Shown piece after piece: positions 27,576-36,125 of a DNA stretch of 64,000 bases (position 1 is the first letter of the stretch; the number at the start of each line of letters is the position of its first letter). Below the pieces are notes generated by a model. The model ran no database searches. It saw only the letters and a list, made by a program, of their open reading frames with translations, and had not been told where the DNA came from. Origin of the DNA: BACL21 sp038141525 (GTDB lineage Bacteria; Bacteroidota; Bacteroidia; Flavobacteriales; Flavobacteriaceae); the NCBI GenBank assembly GCA_038141525.1, contig JAYQIF010000004.1, positions 186,001 to 250,000 of the forward strand. The letters are read 5' to 3'. The position numbers were made by a program, and so were the translations under genes.

Positions 27576-28780
27576 ATGGTTAGAACAAAACAGAGTTCGA
27601 TAGAATTCATAGCCCTTATGGCCTCGTTAATGTCGGTGGTTGCCTTGGCCATCGACGCACTGCTTCCTGCTTTGGATGTTATTGGCAGCGCCGTAAACAC
27701 TTCATCGGCTACCGAAAATCAGCTCATTATTACCATGATCTTTCTCGGTCTTGGCATTGGCCCTTTGATCTTTGGGCCTCTTTCGGACCATCTCGGGCGT
27801 AAACCAGTAGTCTATTTTGGTTTTATTTTGTTTCTCTTGTCGAGTTTTGTATGTGTACGCGCACAATCCATAGAATATATGATTCTGGGGCGTATTTTAC
27901 AGGGCATTGGCCTTTCTGCTCCGCGAACAATCAGTATTGCCATAATACGTGATCAGTATCAGGGCGATCCTATGGCCAGAATCATGTCCTTTGTCACTGT
28001 TGTTTTTCTGTTGGTGCCGATCGTGGCTCCAGCCATTGGGAAAATGGTTCTTGACAATTTCGATTGGCAATCCATTTTTCTGATGCAATTATGGTGCAGC
28101 GGTGCTGTAGCGCTTTGGTTTTGGAAACGTCAACCAGAGACGCTCGATCCAGAACATAAACGAGCGTTACAACTCAAAGACTATTTCATGGACTTTCCGA
28201 AGTGATCAAGGAACCCAGAACTATGGGTTATACGCTGATTTCTGGATTGGTTTTTGGCTCGTTTATGGTTTATCTCAGTGGCGCTCAACAAATTTTTCAC
28301 CAGCAATACGACCTCAAGGATGAATTTCCAATGATATTCGCTGGACTTTCGATCGCTATTGGTCTGGCTATTTTTTCCAACGGACACCTCGTGCTGCGTT
28401 TTGGAATGAAAACAATGGTAACACGAGCACTTTATGGTTTTTTCGCTATTGCTCTGTTGTACGTAATTGTCTTTAGTGGCCAGGACAATCCTTCTATCGA
28501 GATTTTAATGGTGTTTTTTGGACTTCAATTTTTTGCTATCGGGTTTTTATTTGGCAATTTAAGAGCTCTGGCCATGCAGCCCATGGGACATATCGCAGGT
28601 ATGGCTGCCGCCATTACTGGGTTTATTTCCACCATTATGGCCCTACCCATTAGCACGTTTATCGGTACCTATATCGAAAACAAGGTTTGGCCTATTTTCC
28701 TCGGGTTTACCCTATGCGGCGCTCTATCGCTACTTATTTTAAGAGGAATCGACCAATTCAAGGACGCCAACAGGGCTTAA
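27576..28780 (+). CDS. MFS transporter, Bcr/CflA drug-efflux type (frameshifted)
   Basis: An inner-membrane proton-driven exporter of the DHA1/Bcr-CflA group. The N-terminal half has LMASLMSVVALAIDALLPAL, the loop motif GPLSDHLGRKPVVYFGF and ILQGIGLSAPRTISIAIIRD. The frame stops at 28203-28205, where one A is missing (28200-28201). Repair reads DYFMDFPKVIKEPRTMGY and joins the second half (GYTLISGLVFGSFMVYLS and six further helices) to give 401 residues and twelve segments, normal for the family. Start ATG 27576 fits the promoter. A hairpin follows the stop. The exported compound is unknown. Confidence 0.88.
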
Positions 28781-28781
28781 A

Positions 28782-28811
28782 CACCAAAAAACAATGACCC
28801 CCTTTTTGGTG
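28782..28811. terminator. Hairpin between convergent genes
   Basis: CACCAAAAA (28782-28790) pairs perfectly with TTTTTGGTG (28803-28811) around a 12-base loop, just after the MFS stop and 25 bases from the end of rlmI. The U-rich arm fits a terminator, although no long T-run follows outside the stem. Confidence 0.6.
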
Positions 28812-28835
28812 GTAAATTATTGTCAACTTTAAATT

Positions 28836-30076
28836 TTATTGATGCTTATAATAAGCCGTTTTTAAATAATGCCCGTGCTCAAAACCTACAGCGTGGTCCA
28901 GGTCATGCTCAGTGGTTTCTATCAATTTAAACTTGATGCTTTTGTGGGTAGAAAATGCTTGTCGATGTGCCGCTAAAAACTGATTCATCGCGACTCTTGA
29001 AGAACAAGAGGCCAGAATTAGCCAGCCTTTTTTCGAGACTAACTGCAGGCCTAATCGGGCTAGGGACTCATACTTATTGAGGGCCAAATCAACTCCTTTA
29101 GCACTTTTAGCAAAACTCGGAGGGTCAATAACAACAATATCGTAACACACTCCCCGCTCAATGAGCTGCTGCAATAGCGAAAAGGCATCCCCGCATAAGG
29201 TCTCGTGCACTCCGCTATACTCATTTAATGCAGCATTGCGCTGGGCCAGTTGCAAGGCTTGAGCGCTGATGTCAATACTGGTGACTCGTTTGGCTCCATT
29301 GCTGAGTGCATGCACGCCGAATCCTCCGGCATAGGCAAATACATCGAGTACACTTTTTCCTGAAGACATCTGCCCTACTTTAAATCGATTGTATCTGTGG
29401 TCCAAGAAAAAGCCTGTTTTATGCCCCTGGAGTACATGAGCTAAAAAGCGTACACCGTATTCGTGAAATTCAATCTCAGCGTTGGATACATCTCCATAAG
29501 TCAGCAATGACAGCTGTTGCTCATTAAGTTTCAAGACTCTAGAAACTTGTCGATTAGCACGCATAATACCGCTTGAGGCGAAACAAGCCTCAGTAAAATA
29601 TGTTGAATTTGTCGCAAATAAGGCAACCACATACGGCTGTATACCTTAATGACCAAAACCTGATCGTATTGATCGACAATCAGCCCCGGCATTCCGTCGT
29701 TTTCGCCAAACACAAGGCGCATGGCGTTAGTCACATCGCGCAAGGGCTCCCGTTTTTGTACAGCTGTTTGGAGTAAGCCCTCTAAGAAGGTCTCGTCGAG
29801 TTGTACGCCTTGATCAAAATGAAGCAATTTTAAGGCAATGGGTGAGTCAGGGTCCATGAGCCCCACCCCGATCACTTTATTGGTCTTGTGGGCGAAAACT
29901 ACACCGACATCTCCAGCATGGGGCTTCTTGCTGGTCTTTAAAATATTCTTATCAAAGATCCACGGGTGGTGTGATCGCAAGGACCGCTCTCCTTTTGCCG
30001 AGAGTTTTACGGCGATTGTCTTTGGCGCAAAGCGCTCTGGATTACAATGCTCCCAAAGATTACTGGCCTCCCCCAC
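28836..30076 (-). CDS. RlmI-type 23S rRNA m5C methyltransferase (frameshifted)
   Basis: A class I SAM-dependent RNA methyltransferase of the RlmI group, with an N-terminal PUA domain (LSAKGERSLRSHHPWIFDKNI) and a middle domain (MRLVFGENDGMPGLIVDQYDQVLVIKVYS). The Rossmann domain has VLDVFAYAGGFGVHAL, and the catalytic region reads YDIVVIDPPSFAKSAKG and LILASCSSR. The frame breaks near 29555-29565, where one base is missing. Repair gives about 413 residues, slightly longer than the usual 390-400, so the GTG at 30076 may not be the true start. It is the last gene of the E1-terC-rlmI unit and overlaps the end of terC. Confidence 0.85.
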
Positions 30077-30839
30077 TTCGCTTTAGATTTTTTTGATACT
30101 TCGATTGTACAATATCAATCAAAATCAGCACGGTAATCACAAAATAAAAAGTGGTTTTGGTCATCGGTGTTATCGGATTGCCAAATACATAAATATGAGC
30201 CAAATGTCCTCCCTCTGTGAGCAACATAATCCCGACGATAAATAAAATGAACAAACCGAGTACTTCATAGAGTCTGTTCTTTTTTAGAAAAGCTGTAACA
30301 CGACCAGAGAGCCATATCATCAGTAAGCCACCGGTCACAATAGCTATAGCCATAACCCAAAATTCATCGGTGAGCGCCATAGCCCCGAGAATTGAGTCGA
30401 ACGAAAAGACTAAATTCATGAGAATAATCAGTAAGATCACTTGTGTTGGACTTTTGGTGCCTTGTTCTGATTGCTCGTTATCGGGGTCAAAGTACATCAT
30501 GTGCCATATTTCTTTAATGGCAGTGTACATGATAAATACGCCTCCGATCAGCACAATAATGCTGTGAAAATTAAAAGACCCCGTAAAATAGGAATTGTCT
30601 TCGATGGCAAACCATGGATTTTGAAACCACTGAATGAGCTGTAACAGCAAAAACAACAAACCAATACGCAAAAGGACTGCCCAGGCGATTCCCACAGTTC
30701 TCACCCTAGCTTGATCCTTTTCGGGGGCTTGTTTAGAGGCAATGGAAATGTAGAGTAAGTTATCCAAACCCAAAACTGCCTGTAACATAATAAGCAAGAT
30801 CAGTGAGGTAAGGTGTTCTAGAGTCAGTAAGTCTTCCAT
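30060..30839 (-). CDS. TerC family integral membrane protein
   Basis: A 259-residue inner-membrane protein with about seven helices. The family motifs with acidic residues inside membrane helices are present: LQAVLGLDNLLYISI near residue 20-34 and MNLVFSFDSILGAMALTD in the second half. TerC proteins are linked to tellurite resistance and, for some members, to manganese export; which applies here cannot be told. No other ter genes are nearby. It starts two bases after the E1 gene ends, so the two are co-transcribed. Confidence 0.88.
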   Translation of the reverse strand: MEDLLTLEHLTSLILLIMLQAVLGLDNLLYISIASKQAPEKDQARVRTVGIAWAVLLRIGLLFLLLQLIQWFQNPWFAIEDNSYFTGSFNFHSIIVLIGGVFIMYTAIKEIWHMMYFDPDNEQSEQGTKSPTQVILLIILMNLVFSFDSILGAMALTDEFWVMAIAIVTGGLLMIWLSGRVTAFLKKNRLYEVLGLFILFIVGIMLLTEGGHLAHIYVFGNPITPMTKTTFYFVITVLILIDIVQSKYQKNLKRSGGGQ

Positions 30840-30841
30840 GA

Positions 30842-32847
30842 TTAGTAGTTTATTAGCTCCTCAAGGGTCTTTTGTAAACGATTTTTTGCCAAATATTGTT
30901 CTTCTAGGCGGCTGGCAAATGGAATAGGCGTTTCAAGGCTCGCGACACGACGTATTGGGGCATCCAAAAATTCAAAGCACTCCTCACAGATCATGGCCGA
31001 CAGATCTGAGGCGATACCCCCAAAAATAGTGTCTTCGTGTAGCAATAAAACCTTACCCGTTGCCTTTACCGACTGAATGATTGTCTCTTTATCCAGCGGA
31101 ACCAAACTTCTTAGATCGACAATACGACAGCTTTGCCTCAAATCTTCCGGTAATGCCAAAGCCCAGTGCACTCCAGCACCATAAGTAATTAAGCTAACCT
31201 CGTTACCTTCTGTCAGTACTGCAGCGCTGCCCAAGGGCAAGTGATAATAATTCTGTGGTACCAGACCTCTCACACTGCGATACAGGGCTTTATGTTCAAA
31301 AAACAAAACCGGGTTTGGATCTGCAATACTGGCGGTCAATAAGCCCTTAGCGTCTTCAGGGAAATGCCGGATATACGACCTTTAATCCCGGGGTATGAGT
31401 AAACCAGGCCTCGTTGGTTTGGCTGTGGAAAGGACCTGCTCCTACTCCTGCACCACAAGGCATGCGAATCACTACATCAGCATTTTGACCCCAGCGGTAA
31501 TGTACCTTGGCCAAATAATTCACAATTGGATTGAATCCTGAGCTTACAAAATCTGCAAACTGCATTTCCACAACAGCCTTAAACCCATTTATTGACAATC
31601 CCATAGCCGCAGACAGTATCGCGGATTCACAAATGGGCGTGTTGCGTACGCGACCTTCGCCATATTTTTCGAATAAGCCCTGAGTAATCTTAAACACACC
31701 GCCATATTGCGCTATGTCTTGCCCCATAATCACCAGATTATCGTGATGCTCCATGGCTTGTTCCAGACCTTGAGCAAGGGCGTCGACCAAGCGCATTTCC
31801 TCTACATTTTTAGAGGGTTTAATGTGCTCAATTACAGTATTTTGAAATACATCATTTAATTCGTTACTTTCTGTGGATTGTATCTCGGGTTCGTCAAACG
31901 CAAGCGCTAAGTTTTCATTTATTTCATCTAAAATGTTAGCCTTAAGACTCGTCTCTAACTCTTGTGTTAGAATGCCCTCAGAATGCAGGTACGCCCCGTA
32001 GGTTTCAAGCGGATCTTTCACGGCCCAATGATCCATCAGCTCCTGTGGCACGTATTTCGTACCGCTGGCCTCTTCATGACCGCGCATTCTAAAGGTGTCA
32101 AACTCCACCAAGACAGGACGTGGATCTTCGCGCATTGATCGAACAATCTCTTTTAGATGGGTATACACCTCGAGGATGTTATTGCCCTCCAAGCGGTGAC
32201 CTTCCATGCCGTAACCCAAAGCGCGATCCACCAAATGCGCACAATTATACTGCTCAGAAGTTGGTGTAGACAAGCCATAGCCATTGTTTTCGACACAAAA
32301 CAAAACCGGCAGATGACCACACAGAAGCCACATTGAGCGCCTCGTGTATATCGCCTTCACTGGTACCTCCTTCACCTGTAAAAACAGCGCAAACCTGATT
32401 GTTTTGCCTGAGTAAGTTGCCAAGGGCTATCCCATCGGCTACACCGAATTGAGGCCCCAAATGTGAGATCATCCCAACGATATTAAATTCTTGGGTGCCA
32501 AAATGAAAACTGCGGTCACGACCTTTGGTAAACCCACTGGCCTTACCCTGCCACTGAGAAAATAATCGATACAGCGGTATGTCACGTGTGGTGAATACGC
32601 CAAGATTACGGTGCATAGGCAGTATGTACTCTTGAGGCTCGAGCACTGAAGTTACGCCGACCGAAATGGCCTCTTGACCAATACCACTGAACCATTTGCT
32701 GATTTTACCTTGGCGAAGAAGGATCAGCATTTTTTCCTCAATCATGCGTGGTTTAAGCATGCGTTTGTACAAACTCAAGAGTGTCTTATCGTCGAGGTTT
32801 TTACGGTCAAAGTCAAAAGGTTGTACCGGAATATTTTCGCGGCTCAT
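30842..32847 (-). CDS. 2-oxo acid dehydrogenase E1, fused alpha and beta subunits (two frameshifts)
   Basis: The TPP-dependent E1 component of a branched-chain or related 2-oxo acid dehydrogenase complex. The alpha part has GIGQEAISVG, the TPP motif GEGGTSEGDIHEALNVA followed by ENNGYGLST. The beta part has VIMGQDIAQYGGVFKITQGL, TPICESAILSAAMGLSI and EMQFADFVSSGFNP. Two single extra bases break the frame, near 32311-32316 and in the G3 run at 31359-31361. Repair gives 667 residues, the usual size of the flavobacterial fused form. Start ATG 32847 (MSRENIPVQP) is chosen over the longer upstream reading. E2 and E3 genes are not in the window. Confidence 0.9.
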
Positions 32848-32916
32848 AGAATAATCATTGCTAGGGTTAAAAATAAGAATTAATAACGTCTTAGCGCCGG
32901 AGCGGTGTTGAAAATT

Positions 32917-32950
32917 TTGGATACGTAACCGCACAAATTCAGTATCTTTG
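32917..32950 (+). promoter_or_regulatory. Bacteroidota-type promoter of the dioxygenase gene
   Basis: TTG at 32917-32919 (in TTTTGG), a 23-base spacer and TATCTTTG at 32943-32950 match the consensus. Start ATG 32970 lies about 20 bases downstream. Confidence 0.6.
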
Positions 32951-32969
32951 CACCTATAATTCATGCCAC

Positions 32970-33925
32970 ATGAGCCATATCCCCTCGGTTGATTTAGCCG
33001 ATTTTATGTCAGACGACCCGCAACGAAAAGCACAATTTGTCTCCCAAATTGGTCAGGCCTATCAAGAAATTGGTTTTGTTTCGTTGAGCAATCACTTTTT
33101 GTCCGCCCAACTTATGGAGGATCTCTACCGTGAAGTGAAAGGTTTTTTTGACTTGCCAACCCAAATAAAGGCCAACTACGAAATACCGGGGCTTGCGGGT
33201 CAACGTGGCTATGTGTCTTTTGGCAAAGAACACGCTAAGGGTCAAAGCAAGGGTGATCTCAAAGAGTTTTTCCACTTTGGTCAAGAGGTCAGTGCAGATG
33301 CAAATTTGGCGACGCCTTACCCAGAAAATGTTATGGTTGCGGAGCGTCCTGGTTTTAATGCAACAGGTATGCAGGCCTACAGAATGCTCGAAAAGACCGG
33401 GATTTACGTGCTTCGTGCTTTAGCGATCTACATGAATCTCGAGGAAACTTATTTCGATCAGTGGGTGACAAACGGCAATAGTATTTTACGCCCTATCCAC
33501 TACCCACCCATTACTCAAGAACCTGATGGCGCGGTGCGCGCTGGTGCTCATGGAGACATTAATTTAATTACACTACTGATGGGGGCCTCCACCGGAGGGC
33601 TACAAGTCTTGACGAAGGATGGTCAATGGGTCGACGCCCTTCCCGAAGAAGACCAGTTAGTGATTAATGTCGGCGATATGTTAGAGCGTCACACCAATAA
33701 CAAACTCCGTTCGACGATACATCGTGTGGTAAATCCTCCCAGGGATCAGTGGGACACCCCGAGATACTCCATTCCCTTTTTTATGCATCCGCGCTCAGAC
33801 ATGAAACTCGATTGTCTCGAGACCTGTATCACAAAAGAATCGCCCAAGGCATACCCCGATATAACCGCTGGTAATTTTCTGGAGGAACGATTGGTAGAGA
33901 TTGGTTTGAGAAAAAACAAAATTAA
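32970..33925 (+). CDS. Isopenicillin N synthase-like 2OG-Fe(II) dioxygenase (stop lost by frameshift)
   Basis: A non-haem iron dioxygenase of the IPNS-like family. The N-terminal DIOX_N region (IPSVDLADF, YQEIGFVSLSNH) precedes the jelly-roll core with the iron ligands in AGAHGDINLITLL (H-x-D) and a distal histidine in LRSTIHRVVNPP, and the 2OG-binding RYSIPFF. As given, the frame runs on into the SUI1 gene. Adding one A to the A6 run 33911-33916 gives RKKQN and a TAA at 33923-33925, for 318 residues, the normal family size. I therefore treat the downstream part as a separate gene. The substrate is unknown; beta-lactam synthesis is not implied. Confidence 0.82.
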
Positions 33926-33947
33926 GCCCCGATTACCACAAACATTC

Positions 33948-34289
33948 ATGGCTGACTTACGCGATCAACTCAAGAATTTATTCCCAGACCACCAAGAATC
34001 GGAAGAGGTCGCTGGTCACAGCAATGATCAGTATCGTTTCGATGCGCAAGAGCAACAACAACCGCTTATTTGTCGGTATGAAAAGCGAAAAGGCAAAGGC
34101 ACCACCATTATAGAAGGTTTTGAAGGAGATGCACAGGCCCTTAAGGACTTGGCCAAAAGCATCAAGCAAGAATTCAATGTGGGGGGTGGTATCAAAAATC
34201 ATAGGCTCATTCTTCAGGGTAATTTTCGGGATCAAATCATGGCTTTTCTAAAACAGAAAGGCTACAAAACAAAGCGTGTCGGAGGATGA
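33948..34289 (+). CDS. SUI1/YciH-like translation initiation factor
   Basis: A 113-residue protein of the eIF1/SUI1 (YciH) family, a small factor that acts in start-codon selection in eukaryotes and archaea and is less well understood in bacteria. The core is clear: RYEKRKGKGTTIIEGFEGDAQALKDLAKSIKQEF, the GGG-K stretch and LILQGNFRDQIMAFLKQKGYKTKRVGG at the end. Start ATG 33948 reads MADLRDQLKNLFP. In the raw frame it is fused to the upstream dioxygenase, which I judge a single-base artefact. Its stop overlaps the next gene by four bases. Confidence 0.85.
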   Translation: MADLRDQLKNLFPDHQESEEVAGHSNDQYRFDAQEQQQPLICRYEKRKGKGTTIIEGFEGDAQALKDLAKSIKQEFNVGGGIKNHRLILQGNFRDQIMAFLKQKGYKTKRVGG

Positions 34290-35149
34290 GCTCCATTACC
34301 GTAAATATCGGTGGTGTTCCCGAGCACTTTAATTATCCTTGGTATTTACTCTTGAGGTCTAAAGAACTTGAAAAAGACAAGATCAATCTTAGATGGCACG
34401 ATTATGACGGTGGTACCGGCGCCATGGTCCATTCATTGGTTCGAGGAGATTTAGATTTAGCGGTGATGCTTACCGAAGGAGTGGTTAAGGCCATCAGTGA
34501 TGGCGCTCCGATAAAACTCATTCAATATTATGTTGCATCGCCCTTAATTTGGGGAATTCACACCCATCCTCGCAGTGAACTAAGCAGTAGGGCCGCATTG
34601 CTTGAACGGACACAAAACCATCCAAACGAACCGATAAATGTAGCCATTAGCCGATACGGAAGCGGATCTCATCTTATGGCCTATCTCTATGCCAAAAGTA
34701 TCGGTATTGACCCTGGCTCAGCGTTTTCGTTTAGAGAAGTTGGAGATTTATCCAGTGCGCTTGAGGAATTAAAAGACGGTCAAAGCGATATTTTTCTTTG
34801 GGAGAAATTTACCACACAACCTTACGTTGAACAATACGGATTGAAACGCATTGACGCCTATCCTACTCCATGGCCCTGCTTTGTTCTTGCAGGACGCGAA
34901 GATTTTGTGGATCAGTACAGCAGGAGCTTACAAATCATTCAAAACAAAATCAAGTATCATGTTCAAGCCATGCGCCAAAGACCTGAATTGGTGAGCGAAT
35001 TAGCCGCGCGCTACCAACAAGAACCACAAGCCATTGAATCATGGCTTGCCCAAACCAGATGGAGCCAAGATCCAATCGATCAGATGACGCTACGAAAGGT
35101 TGAAACGGAGCTGGCACATCTCGGATTGATAAAAGAATCTCGTCAGTAA
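34286..35149 (+). CDS. Substrate-binding-protein-like (PBP2 fold), no signal peptide
   Basis: A 287-residue protein resembling type 2 periplasmic binding proteins of the NMT1/THI5 group. Typical are FNYPWYLLLRSKELEKDKINLRWHDYDGGTGAMVHSLVRGDLDLAVMLTEGVVKAISDGAPIKLIQ, and GSGSHLMAYLYAKSIGID in the hinge region. There is no signal peptide or lipobox, so it is probably cytoplasmic, unlike ABC-transporter binding proteins, and no permease or ATPase gene is adjacent. Cytoplasmic relatives of this fold, such as the Ca3427-like group, are known. ATGA overlap with the SUI1 gene suggests translational coupling. Ligand unknown. Confidence 0.78.
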   Translation: MSSITVNIGGVPEHFNYPWYLLLRSKELEKDKINLRWHDYDGGTGAMVHSLVRGDLDLAVMLTEGVVKAISDGAPIKLIQYYVASPLIWGIHTHPRSELSSRAALLERTQNHPNEPINVAISRYGSGSHLMAYLYAKSIGIDPGSAFSFREVGDLSSALEELKDGQSDIFLWEKFTTQPYVEQYGLKRIDAYPTPWPCFVLAGREDFVDQYSRSLQIIQNKIKYHVQAMRQRPELVSELAARYQQEPQAIESWLAQTRWSQDPIDQMTLRKVETELAHLGLIKESRQ

Positions 35150-35386
35150 TATTTTTTTATTTTTTTTTTTGCTTAAGCGCGCAACCCTTGCCTTAGTCAC
35201 TGTATCTATAATATAAATAGATTGTTATGGTTACTGCTTTAATTGTTTTGGGTTGTCTGTTGGTCACGAATTATCTCTTGTTGGAATTTTCGTGTAACGA
35301 CACCTCAGAGGCTGATTTTCCGCAAAAAGACTGAGTTTACTCTTTCCTGGAGTTTCTTAAAGTAGCTCAACCAAAGCGACAGGCGT
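35150..35386. other. Intergenic region with T-tracts and a small ORF
   Basis: Directly after the stop come T7 (35152-35158) and T11 (35160-35170) tracts, without an obvious upstream hairpin. A 35-codon ORF follows (listed separately). The rest up to the end of ung shows no feature. Confidence 0.5.
35227..35334 (+). CDS. Small membrane protein, 35 residues (putative)
   Basis: ATG 35227 to TGA 35334 encodes 35 residues: a hydrophobic N-terminal helix (VTALIVLGCLLVTNYLLLEF), then SCNDTSEADFPQKD, a polar tail. The shape is that of a single-pass small membrane protein, N-terminal helix in the membrane and charged tail outside it. It sits free between the plus-strand binding-protein gene and the convergent ung, so no larger gene explains it. 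Similar short ORFs are remembered from other Flavobacteriaceae, but I cannot verify homology here. Confidence 0.45.
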   Translation: MVTALIVLGCLLVTNYLLLEFSCNDTSEADFPQKD

Positions 35387-36074
35387 TTACCAATTAATTG
35401 TTTTTTTTCCGTTTTCCTTCAGATAATTATTGGCTTTACTAAAGTGGTCATTACCGAACCATAAACCTCTATTAGCGCTTAAAGGTGAGGGATGGCCGCT
35501 GCTAAGAATTAAATGCTTCGAGCCATCAATTAGTTTAATTTTTCTTTTGGCGAAACCGCCCCATAGCATAAAAACTACATTTGTTCGACTAGAGCTCACT
35601 TGCCTGATCACTGTATCAGTAAAATGTTCCCAGCCTTTTTTCTGATGGCTTCCTGCCTGACCTTGAGCTACTGTGAGCACCGTATTGAGCAACAAAACCC
35701 CCTGCCTTGCCCAAGGAGTTAAGTCCCCAGAAAGGACTTTGTCCGCCTTGGACTGCTTCTGTGGACTCTGATGTACTTTGGTGCACTTCTTTGAGAATAT
35801 TTAACAATGACGGCGGCTTTTTTACCCCTTTAGGAACCGAAAAAGCCAACCCGTGGGCTTGATTTACGCCGTGATATGGATCTTGCCCGAGGATAACCAC
35901 TTTGATCTGATTGAGCGGAGTTAATTCAAAAGCACGAAAAATCAAGTCTGATGGAGGGAAACAAGTTTGATGTTGATATTGGGACAAGACAAATTCCTGA
36001 AGACCGGGCCAATAGTCTTGAGTCATTTCTTTTTCCATTAGCGCGCGCCATGTATGCTCACGAATTAACTGCAT
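35387..36074 (-). CDS. ung: Uracil-DNA glycosylase (frameshifted)
   Basis: Family 1 uracil-DNA glycosylase, which removes uracil from DNA in base-excision repair. The water-activating motif GQDPYHG is at residues 63-69 with catalytic Asp65, followed by GLAFSVPKGVKKPPSL. The second half is in another frame: GDLTPWARQGVLLLNTVLTV, then VVFMLWGG and the minor-groove loop GHPSPLSA. The break lies between about 35720 and 35775 and behaves as one extra base. Repair gives 228 residues, normal for the family. It is convergent with the small ORF and divergent from mutS2. Confidence 0.92.
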
Positions 36075-36080
36075 TTATCG

Positions 36081-36088
36081 TACTTTTG
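36081..36088 (+). promoter_or_regulatory. Putative -7 element of mutS2
   Basis: TACTTTTG matches TAnnTTTG; the leader to ATG 36126 would be about 30 bases. No TTG at the usual spacing. Confidence 0.45.
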
Positions 36089-36125
36089 GGGTGAATTTAA
36101 TCAAATTATTAGATTAATTTCTGCT

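Noticed and set aside
30060..30839. Tellurite-resistance cassette
   Set aside because: TerC stands alone between E1 and rlmI without terA, terB, terD or terZ.
32970..33925. Beta-lactam biosynthesis locus because of the IPNS-like protein
   Set aside because: No ACV synthetase or other pathway gene is near; IPNS-like dioxygenases are a broad family.
35152..35170. Rho-independent terminator after the binding-protein-like gene
   Set aside because: T7 and T11 tracts are present, but I could not find a convincing hairpin stem just upstream.
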